64,000 nucleotides of DNA. It comes from Salinimicrobium flavum (GTDB taxonomy: Bacteria > Bacteroidota > Bacteroidia > Flavobacteriales > Flavobacteriaceae). This document shows, piece after piece, positions 45,597 through 54,023 of the stretch; the stretch's first letter is position 1; every line of letters begins with the position of its first letter. A program made the position numbers and the translations under genes. The DNA lies in NCBI RefSeq assembly GCF_042684505.1, contig NZ_JBHULT010000008.1, positions 62,001 to 126,000 of the forward strand, in the 5' to 3' direction. The notes under the pieces are model-generated. The model searched no databases, had not been told where the DNA came from, and saw only the letters and a list, made by a program, of their open reading frames with translations.

Positions 45597-46889
45597 ATGT
45601 CAGATTATTTAAAGAGGATCAAAATTTTTGCCATTGCTCTAGCTCTTCCTATCCTTCTTTATAATTTTTTCACCGCAGAATCGATGAAATATGATATTGG
45701 AGGTGATGCATATGACTATGTCAGCCTAGGAGTCAGCCTGGCAAAAATTCAGAAATATGGACATTTGAGCTTTGATGATGGACTGATAAATGAACTTCAA
45801 AAAGATACTATTTCTCAAAAGAATTATGAATTTGCTGGCCATAGCACCTGGAGACCTCCTGTTTGGCCGATTTTAATTGCCGGAGTTTTTTTGATTTCAG
45901 GATATAGCTTGACTAACATTATTATTTTTAAGTTTCTCCTTCACCTATTAGGAATTTTTATTTTTTACAGGATGCTAAAGCTGCTAAAATTTCATGGGCT
46001 GGGGTTGATTATTGGCACTTTTTTATATGCAGTAAGCCCTGCCTGGCAGCTTTACTCTCGGGTTTTTCTCTCAGAGCCTATTACCTTTTTCTTAATTACA
46101 CTCTGGATTTACATGTTGTTAAGGCACTACCAAAAAGGAACTGTGTTTTTATGGCAAGCAATTGTTGCAGGCATTTTGATTTTATCTCATCCATATTTCC
46201 TTTTTTTACCTTTTTCTGTATGGATAGTCCTTTTTCTTCAGAGAAAATTTGCGCTGAAGAAGGTGATAATTTCCTCTTTTATTGCCACATGCATTATATT
46301 TTCCTGGATCGTTAGAAATTTTTATGTCCTGGATACTAATGAATTTGTCCTGACAACCTCTTCAGGAGCGGTACTGGCAAAAGGCTGGAACGGGGAGGTG
46401 ATTAAAAATCACACCAACACCAAAGGAGATCTAGCAGATGAGACTCTGGTTCTTGCGGATTATAATTTTGATCGCTCTAAAAGGTATAATGAGGTGGAAA
46501 AAATGCAGCTTTATAAGAATGCTACACTTGATTTCATTAGAAAGAACCCCCATCTCATCCTCCCGATAGTAAGTACTAAAATTAAGAGTGCCTTTAATCC
46601 CTTTCCTGAAACTCCCAGACCAGGTATTCTTGAAATTGGGCGTTGGGGCTTCCAGTTTCTCGCTCTACTTTCTCTCTTATATATCTTTGTATTTTTAGGA
46701 AATCCGTTAGTTAAATCTTTAGCATGGGGACTGGTTATTTCTACAATTGGGATAACAGTTATTACCTATTCCGGTTTCCGATTCAGAATGCCACAAGTGG
46801 GATTGGAGTTACTTTTGATTGTATATGCGGTAAATGACTTAGGAAAAAGAGTGAAATCTAAAGCAATTCAAAACAATAAGGTAAAATAG
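45597..46889 (+). CDS. GT-C glycosyltransferase (ArnT/PMT-like polytopic membrane protein)
   Basis: A 430-residue membrane protein with about ten to eleven hydrophobic segments. The first extracytoplasmic loop has YDIGGDAYDYVSLGVSLA and later HSTWRPPVWPILIAGVF, the acidic and Arg-Pro-Pro pattern of PMT_2/GT39-GT83-like enzymes. The C-terminus (FRFRMPQVGLELLLIVYAV) is also typical of this superfamily. It should use the lipid-phosphate sugar made by the gene directly upstream to modify the glycan outside the membrane. Confidence 0.83.
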   Translation: MSDYLKRIKIFAIALALPILLYNFFTAESMKYDIGGDAYDYVSLGVSLAKIQKYGHLSFDDGLINELQKDTISQKNYEFAGHSTWRPPVWPILIAGVFLISGYSLTNIIIFKFLLHLLGIFIFYRMLKLLKFHGLGLIIGTFLYAVSPAWQLYSRVFLSEPITFFLITLWIYMLLRHYQKGTVFLWQAIVAGILILSHPYFLFLPFSVWIVLFLQRKFALKKVIISSFIATCIIFSWIVRNFYVLDTNEFVLTTSSGAVLAKGWNGEVIKNHTNTKGDLADETLVLADYNFDRSKRYNEVEKMQLYKNATLDFIRKNPHLILPIVSTKIKSAFNPFPETPRPGILEIGRWGFQFLALLSLLYIFVFLGNPLVKSLAWGLVISTIGITVITYSGFRFRMPQVGLELLLIVYAVNDLGKRVKSKAIQNNKVK

Positions 46890-46984
46890 GGTCGAGAGAA
46901 GGGATAAAAGGGTTATGTCTGCCTAACACTACTTCCCTGAGCGGTTCTTACTTTTCTTAGAATAAGTTTAATGGAGGAAACTGC

Positions 46985-49453
46985 TTATTCAAAATTCCTC
47001 ATGATCTCCCTCCACTTCCTCTTCAGCTTACTTTTACGTGTTTCCTGCTGTCCGTAGCCTTTCCCGTATTGACCGTAGCCATAGCCGTAACCATAACCAT
47101 AACCGTAGCCATAACCATAACCGTATTTGGCGCGGTGGACAAAGTGGTTTAAAACGAAGGAGATGTTTTTTACCTCACCTTTGTTGTATTTCTCATTGAT
47201 CACCTCCAGCATGCCGCGTTTAGTGTAATCCTGACGGATAAGATATAAGGAGGCATCAGCATATTTAATGAGGTTAAGCGCATCAGCCACCACCCCTACA
47301 GGCGGGGTGTCCATGATGATATAATCATAACGCTCCTTTAGCTCAGCCATGAGGGTTTCCATCTGCTCGTTCATAAGAAGTTCAGAAGGGTTTGGCGGAA
47401 TAGGCCCGGCAGTGATCACATCCAGGTATGGCACCATACTTGGCTGAATAATGGTATCCAAAGATTCCTGGCCAATAAGGTAGTTGACTACCCCTACATC
47501 ATTATTGATCTTAAAGTCATCAAAGATCTTTGGCTTACGTAAATCGGCACCCACCAACACGGTTTTCTTTTCACTGAGGGCGAAAACTGTGGCCAGGTTC
47601 ATGGCGCAGAAAGTTTTCCCTTCTCCCGAAACTGAGGAGGTAATAAGAACTGTTTTAGACCCGGTGACGCCCTGCTTTTTATACATAAACTGCAGACTCG
47701 ATCGCAAGCCCCGGAAACCTTCGGCAATGGCCGATTTGGGTTTCTGAAACACCGCCAGGTTGGTTTCCATGCGGCTCTTCCCGATCATCCCGAGAATGGG
47801 AATAGGCGATAACCTGGTTACTTCCTGTGCATTATGGACATTGGTATTCAGAAATACCAGCAGAAAAACAAAGGTCAAGGGGATCATTCCTCCAACCATT
47901 AAAGCCATTACGTAGTTAAGCTGAGTGTTTGGTCCAATTTGTCCTCCGCCGGTATCCTTGGCGGTGTCGATCACCATCACATCACTAACGTTGGCTGCTT
48001 TGATGAGCCCTGCTTCACTGCGTTTTTCGAGGAACAGGTTGTACGTGCGTTCACTCAGCGAATATTTACGCTGGATCTTTAGCAGGTCCTGTTCTTCCTG
48101 CGGAAGCTTCCTGATCTCTGATTCAGCCAGGGCGATATCCCTATTGATATCCCGAAGTTCCTGCCGCAGCAAACGCTGGGAGGAATCCATATTTTCAAGC
48201 AGCACATCTTTTACCGCATTGATCTGGCGGTCAATGTTATCAAAAACCGGGGAGTCCTCCTGTAGGGAATACTCATACTTACGGCGCTCTTCGGCCAAAG
48301 CCAGAATACGGCCTACCCCGCTTACTATACTCCCTTCATTGATACCGGCTACAGAGGGTGCAGGAACATCTGAATAATCGCTGCGGGTCTGCAGGTAGTC
48401 CTGCAAGGTCTCATAATAGGCCAGTTGGCGGGCAATACTTTCTTTTCGCACATCAAGACCGGAGAGTTTTGAATTCAGCTGACTGCTTTCCGCGGAAATA
48501 TCAAGGATGGAATTGGTATTCCGGAATTTATTCAGCTCATCTTCCACCACCTGCAGCTCCATAGCCTTCACATTCAGGCTACTGTCAATAAAACGGATGG
48601 TCTTGGTCGCAAACAGGTTCTTGCGTTCAAGCATATTCTGGCTCAGCACCCGCACCGTACCATTAAGGTAGTCGACAATTTCAGCTTTATTATCCCCTGT
48701 CATGGACAAGTTTAACACTGACGCGCCCTGGGACTGCGGATTCACAGAAACACCCCTGAATCTGCCAACGGTACCGTCAAAATGTTTGAATTGCAAATAA
48801 TAGGGTTTGTCAATAACCGGGGCAATAGGTGTTGGCACCAGTTTTCCGCTGAAAAAAGGCAGGTCAATAGGTTCATCGAGATGGTACTCCTTTACAAACT
48901 CCCCCTCCTCTACCACTACCGAGGAACTCTCCTTAGTGCGGTAATTGAACACCGGGGTGTTACTTGTCGGAAAATTAGTGCTGAGGGTAAAGGTTTCGGG
49001 ATCTTTGAATTTTATGGTAAAGGTTTTTCCCTGCGCCTGAAAGGCGGCCGTATCTGCTACCACTTTAAAAGGGGTAAACCCATAGGCATTCACCCGCTGG
49101 TATTTACCATCCTGCTGATACCCTATATAGTACTGCAGCCGCTCCACTACCTCTTCGTTATGAGACCGGGAACGCAAAATGGTCATCGCCGTATTCACCT
49201 TATCTGAAGTCCCGCCCCAGTTAAAAGTCAAGCTGGTATTACTGGTAAAAAATGGGTTCTGATCGTCTTTTATGGAAATGGAATTCCCCAACCGGTAAAC
49301 CGGTAACTTCCGAACGTTATTATAGTATGCCACCCCTAAACTAATAGCGATGGAAATAAGGATAAGCTGCCAGTAACTAAAGACCTTGAGGATAAAACCT
49401 TTAAAGTCAAAGGTGGAGCCTACGTCTGAAATGTGATCGTCTTCATGTGCCAT
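46985..49453 (-). CDS. wzc: Polysaccharide co-polymerase and BY-kinase (Wzc) with Gly-Tyr tail
   Basis: An 822-residue protein. An N-terminal Wzz domain with TM FSYWQLILISIAISLGVAYY leads to a long periplasmic coiled-coil and GNVR-like region, then a second membrane segment (MALMVGGMIPLTFVFLLVFL). The cytoplasmic kinase has Walker A SSVSGEGKTFCAMNLA (about 605), Walker A' VLVGADLRKPKIF (about 637) and Walker B YDYIIMDTPPVGV (about 714). The C-terminus has (YG)n followed by QYGKGYGQQ and a basic end. Phosphorylation of the tyrosine cluster controls chain length. It is next to wza. Confidence 0.93.
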   Translation of the reverse strand: MAHEDDHISDVGSTFDFKGFILKVFSYWQLILISIAISLGVAYYNNVRKLPVYRLGNSISIKDDQNPFFTSNTSLTFNWGGTSDKVNTAMTILRSRSHNEEVVERLQYYIGYQQDGKYQRVNAYGFTPFKVVADTAAFQAQGKTFTIKFKDPETFTLSTNFPTSNTPVFNYRTKESSSVVVEEGEFVKEYHLDEPIDLPFFSGKLVPTPIAPVIDKPYYLQFKHFDGTVGRFRGVSVNPQSQGASVLNLSMTGDNKAEIVDYLNGTVRVLSQNMLERKNLFATKTIRFIDSSLNVKAMELQVVEDELNKFRNTNSILDISAESSQLNSKLSGLDVRKESIARQLAYYETLQDYLQTRSDYSDVPAPSVAGINEGSIVSGVGRILALAEERRKYEYSLQEDSPVFDNIDRQINAVKDVLLENMDSSQRLLRQELRDINRDIALAESEIRKLPQEEQDLLKIQRKYSLSERTYNLFLEKRSEAGLIKAANVSDVMVIDTAKDTGGGQIGPNTQLNYVMALMVGGMIPLTFVFLLVFLNTNVHNAQEVTRLSPIPILGMIGKSRMETNLAVFQKPKSAIAEGFRGLRSSLQFMYKKQGVTGSKTVLITSSVSGEGKTFCAMNLATVFALSEKKTVLVGADLRKPKIFDDFKINNDVGVVNYLIGQESLDTIIQPSMVPYLDVITAGPIPPNPSELLMNEQMETLMAELKERYDYIIMDTPPVGVVADALNLIKYADASLYLIRQDYTKRGMLEVINEKYNKGEVKNISFVLNHFVHRAKYGYGYGYGYGYGYGYGYGQYGKGYGQQETRKSKLKRKWREIMRNFE
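47073..47125. repeat. Hexanucleotide tandem repeat encoding (Gly-Tyr)n in wzc
   Basis: Nine consecutive hexamers of pattern CCRTAR (CCGTAG, CCATAG, CCGTAA, CCATAA and so on; the last is partial) encode nine Tyr-Gly dipeptides on the minus strand. Since each unit is six bases, gains or losses keep the reading frame. Confidence 0.9.
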
Positions 49454-49456
49454 ACA

Positions 49457-50245
49457 TCACCGTGTAAAAATTAAAATACTACTTATCACTAAAGCCAGGA
49501 CCGAGGTGAAAGTCTGGAAATTGGACAATCCTGTAGTCCCTAAACCCCAGGCTTTCTGCGGAAGCGGATTCACAATGATCAGGTCATTGGGCTGAATATA
49601 ATAGTAGGGGGACCTCATCGCATCTATGGTCGTAAGGTCAATATGGTGCCTTTTTTCTCCACCCGGATACTGCCGCACGATGATCACATCTGTACGGTCA
49701 CCGAATTCAGAAATATCCCCGGCATTGGCAATGGCTTCCATAATGGTCACCTGCTCCTTATAGATCACCTGGCTGCCCGAGCCTATCTCACCAATGGTAG
49801 TGTACCTTATTCCGGCAAGTTTAACGGTGACGAATATGTTTGCCTGTTCAGTAAAATACTTTTCCAGCAACTCTTTTTCGATCATCTCCCGCACCTCGTC
49901 TACCGTATACCCCAACACCTTCACATTTCCCAAAGTAGGCACCCTGATGTTCCCATGTCGGTCCACCAAAAAACCGTCGTAATAAAGTCTTTCTTCCCCT
50001 GTTGCGTTAGGATTCTCCTCCCCAATAGGGTTGAACATCCCCACCAGCTCCTGGTCAAGTGCCTTCACCCTTATGCTCAGCAGGTCATTGATCTGAATGC
50101 GGTAAGGTTTCTGAATGCGTTCCACCGAGATCACGCTGTCAATGGTGGCTTCACTCTCCTGCAGATATTTCAGCCGCTTTGTCGGCACACAGGAAGAAAG
50201 AAAAATTAAAACGCAAACAACAAGTACTAATGGCCTGACACTCAT
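49457..50245 (-). CDS. wza: Polysaccharide export lipoprotein (Wza, SLBB domain)
   Basis: A 262-residue protein with a lipoprotein signal (LVLVVCVLIFLSSC, lipobox LSSC). The export domain starts at PYRIQINDLLSIRV, followed by VDRHGNIRVPTLGNVKVLGYT and a SLBB-like GEIGSGSQVIYKEQVTIMEAI, IQPNDLIIVNPLP. It ends in a hydrophobic segment (FTSVLALVISSILIFTR), so it may be anchored in the outer membrane as Wza is. It lies three bases upstream of wzc. A -7 element lies upstream of its start. Confidence 0.93.
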   Translation of the reverse strand: MSVRPLVLVVCVLIFLSSCVPTKRLKYLQESEATIDSVISVERIQKPYRIQINDLLSIRVKALDQELVGMFNPIGEENPNATGEERLYYDGFLVDRHGNIRVPTLGNVKVLGYTVDEVREMIEKELLEKYFTEQANIFVTVKLAGIRYTTIGEIGSGSQVIYKEQVTIMEAIANAGDISEFGDRTDVIIVRQYPGGEKRHHIDLTTIDAMRSPYYYIQPNDLIIVNPLPQKAWGLGTTGLSNFQTFTSVLALVISSILIFTR

Positions 50246-50266
50246 TCGGGACTAATAAGGTTAAGA

Positions 50267-50274
50267 CAAATATA
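50267..50274 (-). promoter_or_regulatory. Putative -7 promoter element for wza-wzc
   Basis: CAAATATA on the plus strand reads TATATTTG on the minus strand, an exact TAnnTTTG match. It is about 22 bases before the wza ATG at 50245. The -33 region is not clear. Confidence 0.5.
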
Positions 50275-50447
50275 GGTGTTGAATGTTAATAATAAAATAA
50301 TTGAAGCACTACTTTGTTAATTGGTGTTAATTCGAAAAGCTATTGGCTGTTAGCTAATGGCTGTTAGCCTTTAGCTGTTGGCTTTTGGCCTTTTTGATTG
50401 TTGTTGTGGTTTGTTGAATCTGAAGTGTCATTCAGAAGGAGCTCGGA

Positions 50448-50468
50448 AGAGCGACTGAAGAATCTCTT
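50448..50468. repeat. 21-bp dispersed repeat copy 1
   Basis: AGAGCGACTGAAGAATCTC plus TT is identical to the copy at 50521-50541; a variant with GCAATCTCC lies at 51779-51801. Confidence 0.8.
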
Positions 50469-50520
50469 TTTAGGGGCGATCTAAAGATTTTTCCATCTGC
50501 CGGTAGGCAGGGGGGCTCTT

Positions 50521-50541
50521 AGAGCGACTGAAGAATCTCTT
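50521..50541. repeat. 21-bp dispersed repeat copy 2
   Basis: Identical to 50448-50468, 73 bases further on. It is preceded by CTGCCGGTAGGCAGGGG (50497-50513), the same word that precedes the third, diverged copy at 51779-51801. Confidence 0.8.
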
Positions 50542-50765
50542 CTACGATACCATTCAAAGTTAGACTGCTGCGGCAAAAAGGCTCATTCTGCATTGAATTA
50601 TAACAGAAGCAGAGTTCATAAATCCAAACTGAAAATAGATTGCAGCATTCGTACCTCCTTCTCAGTCACAAAATAAGATCTAACTGAATTTATTATGCCT
50701 TTAAGATCTGTCAGGACTTTTTTGAAAAAGTTAAAAAGTAAGTACCCAAGAAAGACAATAGAATT

Positions 50766-51467
50766 TTAATAGCAAGATCTACCTCTGCGGCGTCCTTCAT
50801 TAAGTCCGGGTCCGCCAATTTTAAAGATCAAACTAACAATAACCTGATTTAACCGGGAATCATTGAACCAGCCCTTGTTAGCTCCTCCCTGATTACCTCC
50901 ATATTCACTATTTATAAAATCCACTGCTTGTCTCTCTGCATCAGACAACGAATGTTCATATCGCACGTCGACGCCAAAACGTCCGAATTCTACTTTAGCA
51001 CCTATTTGTGCATTAATGGGAGTATTCTGCACTACAATATGGTCATTTAGTTCCTCGTCAGGAATTTGAGATTCCAGAATATTGGAATAAACCGGACCTG
51101 CATAAATATCCAAGGGTCCGTATATGTTGTAACCCAGAAGAACAGGGATTGTAAAAGTTTGAACATTAAATTCCGTATTCTCATCCCTTTTAGGAATTGC
51201 AAATTCCTGTGTTAAGGAACTATAAACGATTTCCGGACGGATAAAGAACTTTCCAAAATTTACTTGTCCAAAAACTCCTCCGTGAAATCCAAGAGCTCCT
51301 TCCCCTTCTGCTATTCCGTCCCAATAACTAAGTGTAGAATTATTACCCTGGATCTCGCCGCCCATGGAATAGTTAATTCCTCCTTTAAGCCCGTAACTAA
51401 AGGTTTGAGAATAGCCGGTAAGTGTAGCAGCCAAAACAAAGAGTAGGCCTAAAAGATATTTTTTCAT
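50766..51467 (-). CDS. Outer-membrane beta-barrel protein (PorT-like family)
   Basis: A 233-residue protein with a signal peptide (MKKYLLGLLFVLAATLTGYSQ) and alternating beta strands: SYGLKGGINYSMGG, HGGVFGQVNFGKFFIRPEIVYSS, YNIYGPLDIYAGP, GAKVEFGRFGVDVRYE, VIVSLIFKIGG. This is the usual outer-membrane beta-barrel (OMP_b-brl) layout in Bacteroidota. The start at 51467 gives a proper signal peptide; a frame from 51488 adds seven residues. It is not obviously part of the sugar locus. Ligand is unknown. Confidence 0.85.
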   Translation of the reverse strand: MKKYLLGLLFVLAATLTGYSQTFSYGLKGGINYSMGGEIQGNNSTLSYWDGIAEGEGALGFHGGVFGQVNFGKFFIRPEIVYSSLTQEFAIPKRDENTEFNVQTFTIPVLLGYNIYGPLDIYAGPVYSNILESQIPDEELNDHIVVQNTPINAQIGAKVEFGRFGVDVRYEHSLSDAERQAVDFINSEYGGNQGGANKGWFNDSRLNQVIVSLIFKIGGPGLNEGRRRGRSCY

Positions 51468-51488
51468 AAGATTTGGAATATGCTTCAA

Positions 51489-51959
51489 TTGGTTTACAAA
51501 TAAAAAGGATTTTTCTCTATACCTCCAACAAATTTGCTCTATTCTAACGGGGAAGATAAAAAAATATTTTGTTTACGCTCCCGGAAGTGATTCTACAAAA
51601 ATATTACATAGCTCTATTTCATTCGATTTGCAATGGCATTCAAACAAAGCCTAGCCTGGCAATGAGAGGAATTAATAATCCTTCTTCATGGCAAAACCAT
51701 TCCTTTTCGTTCGCAACATCATATTAAAATTCTTTCCGTCTTTGCGAACCTGTCTGCCGGTAGGCAGGGGAGCTCGGCAGAGCGACTGAAGCAATCTCCT
51801 TCTTTAGGACCTCCAATTTTTCTTTTTTACTTTTCACGAAAGAACTCTCCCCAACGTGAGATTGCAGCGGTCGGGTTGTCCCCTCCCTCGCAAAGACGGC
51901 TTAAAAATCTTCTAATAGTCTCTGCTAATTGTTAATTGCTCATTGATCATTGAAATCCC
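51489..51959. other. Intergenic region with an inverted-repeat element
   Basis: About 470 bases upstream of the ABC-F gene. It contains the TIR-bounded element at 51737-51898 and otherwise has A/T-rich sequence near 51500-51650. I see no gene. Confidence 0.6.
51737..51898. repeat. Inverted-repeat-bounded element, copy A
   Basis: The element is bounded by CGTCTTTGCGA (51737-51747) and its perfect complement TCGCAAAGACG (51888-51898). A second inverted pair GCAATCTC (51791-51798) / GAGATTGC (51858-51865) lies inside. It carries the CTGCCGGTAGGCAG palindrome and the diverged 21-bp repeat. It has no coding capacity. Copy B is at 55596-55765. Confidence 0.75.
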
Positions 51960-51967
51960 TACTTTTG
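51960..51967 (+). promoter_or_regulatory. Putative -7 promoter element for the ABC-F gene
   Basis: TACTTTTG matches TAnnTTTG exactly. A TTG (about 51936-51938) lies 21 bases upstream. Since an ATG at 51943 would lie before this promoter, it supports the GTG start at 51982. Confidence 0.55.
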
Positions 51968-51981
51968 CAAAAAATAACTGC

Positions 51982-53844
51982 GTGAATTACTTATCGGTTG
52001 AAAATATAGCCAAAGCTTACGGGGAGCGGGAACTCTTTCGGGGAATTTCCTTCGGGATCAATGAGGGACAGAAAGTGGGTTTTGTGGCCAAGAACGGAAC
52101 GGGAAAGACCTCCCTGCTCAACATCCTCTCAGGAGCAGACACTCCCGATGAAGGTCGGGTGGTGTTTCGAAAGGATATTACCACCGCTTTCCTTCCGCAG
52201 GAACCAAACCTGGATCCGAAACTTACCGTAGAGCAGACCATCTTCGCTTCAGACAATGAGATCCTGAAGGTAATAGAGCGCTATGAAAAGGCCCTGGAGA
52301 ATCCGGAAGATTCCGAAGCCTATCAAAAAGCATTTGAACAGATGGAGGCCCACCAGGCCTGGGATTTCGAATCCACTTACAAACAAATACTTTTCAAGCT
52401 CAATCTGGAAGACCTGCATGCCATGGTGGGGAGCCTGAGCGGAGGACAGAAAAAAAGACTGGCGCTCGCTTCCATGATCCTCAACAAACCGGATCTTATC
52501 ATCATGGATGAGCCCACCAACCACCTCGACCTGGACATGATCGAATGGCTGGAGGAATTCTTCCGCAAAGAGAATTTTACCATTTTCATGGTTACCCACG
52601 ACCGCTACTTCCTGGAACGGGTTTGTAATGAGATCGTAGAACTGGAAGATGGTAACCTGTACACATATAAAGGAAACTACTCCTATTACCTCGACAAAAA
52701 GGAAGAAAGGATCTCCCTTGATCAAACCAATACCGATAAGGCTAAACAGCTTTTCAAGAAAGAACTTGACTGGATGCGGCGACAGCCAAAAGCCCGTACC
52801 ACCAAGTCGAAATCCCGCATCGAAGATTTCCACGAGATCAAGGACCGGGCTTCCAAACGCCGTAATGACCACCAGGTGCAACTGGAGATCAATATGGAAC
52901 GTATGGGCAATAAAATTGTAGAGTTCCATAATATTTCGAAAAGCTATGGCGACCTGGAACTGTTGCATAAATTCAATTACAACTTCCAGCCGGGTGACCG
53001 CCTGGGGATCATTGGCAAGAATGGAACAGGAAAATCCACTTTCCTGAACATTATGACAGGCGCTGTTCAACCAGATTCGGGCAAGGTCGTGATCGGTGAA
53101 ACCGTGAAATTCGGGTATTACACCCAGCGGGGAATTGAGGTAAAACCAGGTCAGAAGGTAATAGACGTCATCAGGGAATACGGGGATTATATTCCGCTTA
53201 AAAAGGGAAGGCAGATCTCTGCGCAGCAGTTGCTGGAACGTTTTCTCTTTGACCGCAAGAAGCAATACGATTTTGTGGAGAAACTCAGCGGGGGCGAGAG
53301 AAAACGCCTTTACCTGTGTACCGTGCTTATTCAGAATCCAAATTTCCTCATCCTGGATGAGCCTACCAACGACCTGGACATCGTGACCCTGAACGTTCTG
53401 GAAAACTTCCTTTTAGATTTTCCGGGCTGCCTCATCGTGGTTTCCCATGACCGGTATTTTATGGACAAGATCGTAGATCACCTGTTCGTGTTTAAAGGCA
53501 ATACTGAAATTGTGGATTTCCCCGGAAATTATACCGATTACCGGGAGTATGAATCCAGCAAGGAACCTGAGCCTGCAGCCAAACCTGAAACGCCAACCGA
53601 CAAAAAGGAATGGAAGAAAGAAACTCCTTCTGCCGGACTTACCTATAACGAGCAGAAGGAATACCAGAAGCTGGAGCGGGAGATCCATAACCTCGAGAAA
53701 AAGAAAGAAGAGATTCAGCAGAAATTCCTGCAGGAGTTAAATCCCGATGAGATCGCCAAAACTTCGATGTCCCTCAAAAAGACCGAAGATGAGATCGAGA
53801 AGAAAACGGAGAGGTGGTTTGAGTTGGGAGCGAAGATGGAGTAG
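51982..53844 (+). CDS. ABC-F family ATPase (Uup-like)
   Basis: A 620-residue soluble protein with two ATPase domains. Domain 1 has GFVAKNGTGKTSLL, LSGGQKKRL and MDEPTNHLD; domain 2 has GIIGKNGTGKSTFL, LSGGERKRLY and LDEPTNDLD. A linker follows domain 1, and a C-terminal charged coiled coil (EYQKLEREIHNLEKKKEEI) resembles Uup. Such proteins act on ribosomes or on DNA-linked repair. There is no membrane domain. The GTG at 51982 is chosen, because NYLSVENIAKAYGE is the normal start and a promoter lies at 51960. Confidence 0.92.
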   Translation: MNYLSVENIAKAYGERELFRGISFGINEGQKVGFVAKNGTGKTSLLNILSGADTPDEGRVVFRKDITTAFLPQEPNLDPKLTVEQTIFASDNEILKVIERYEKALENPEDSEAYQKAFEQMEAHQAWDFESTYKQILFKLNLEDLHAMVGSLSGGQKKRLALASMILNKPDLIIMDEPTNHLDLDMIEWLEEFFRKENFTIFMVTHDRYFLERVCNEIVELEDGNLYTYKGNYSYYLDKKEERISLDQTNTDKAKQLFKKELDWMRRQPKARTTKSKSRIEDFHEIKDRASKRRNDHQVQLEINMERMGNKIVEFHNISKSYGDLELLHKFNYNFQPGDRLGIIGKNGTGKSTFLNIMTGAVQPDSGKVVIGETVKFGYYTQRGIEVKPGQKVIDVIREYGDYIPLKKGRQISAQQLLERFLFDRKKQYDFVEKLSGGERKRLYLCTVLIQNPNFLILDEPTNDLDIVTLNVLENFLLDFPGCLIVVSHDRYFMDKIVDHLFVFKGNTEIVDFPGNYTDYREYESSKEPEPAAKPETPTDKKEWKKETPSAGLTYNEQKEYQKLEREIHNLEKKKEEIQQKFLQELNPDEIAKTSMSLKKTEDEIEKKTERWFELGAKME

Positions 53845-53847
53845 TTA

Positions 53848-53884
53848 CAACCCTTTCAGCGGTTTTTAACCCTGAAAGCGGTTG
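53848..53884. repeat. REP-like hairpin 1
   Basis: CAACCCTTTCAGCGG, then TTTTTA, then ACCCTGAAAGCGGTTG: an imperfect palindrome with CTTTCAG/CTGAAAG core arms. It starts three bases after the ABC-F stop and lies upstream of the RAYT gene. Confidence 0.8.
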
Positions 53885-53893
53885 ATTACACCT

Positions 53894-53930
53894 AACCCTC
53901 TTTCGGGGCTCCAAGCCGCCGAAAGGGGTG
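53894..53930. repeat. REP-like hairpin 2 (diverged)
   Basis: AACCCTCTTTCGGGGC, spacer, then GCCGCCGAAAGGGGTG. The arms CTTTCGG/CCGAAAG are a variant of the CTTTCAG/CTGAAAG core. Confidence 0.7.
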
Positions 53931-53940
53931 ACCGATTACC

Positions 53941-53977
53941 CAACCCTTTCAGCGGGTTTTTACCCTGAAAGTGGTTG
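53941..53977. repeat. REP-like hairpin 3
   Basis: CAACCCTTTCAGCGGG, TTTTTA, CCCTGAAAGTGGTTG: nearly identical to hairpin 1, with arms CTTTCAG/CTGAAAG. Confidence 0.8.
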
Positions 53978-54023
53978 GTTTAATGAAATTTTATATTTAA
54001 TTTCTTTCCTCAAAATAAAAAAA

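Larger units (their letters stand above)
50246..50765. other. Repeat-rich intergenic region
   Basis: A gap of about 520 bases. It holds a wza promoter candidate (50267-50274), a GCTGTTAGC/GCTGTTGGC repeat (about 50339-50392), two identical 21-base repeats (50448-50468 and 50521-50541) and one palindromic CTGCCGGTAGGCAG (50497-50510). I see no gene. Confidence 0.6.

Noticed and set aside
47073..47125. The hexamer array considered as a CRISPR-like or noncoding repeat
   Set aside because: Unit length is six bases without spacers and it encodes Gly-Tyr in frame in wzc.
51943..51981. ATG start at 51943 for the ABC-F gene
   Set aside because: A promoter -7 box TACTTTTG lies downstream of that ATG, and the family N-terminus begins at the GTG at 51982.
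52249..53265. A 338-residue open frame on the minus strand inside the ABC-F gene
   Set aside because: It lies fully antisense to a gene with clear ATPase motifs and shows no family motif; it is a by-product of codon bias.
53928..54023. An upstream GTG start for the RAYT gene
   Set aside because: The extra 32 residues are the translation of REP hairpin 3 and following A/T-rich DNA; the family N-terminus starts after the TTG at 54024.
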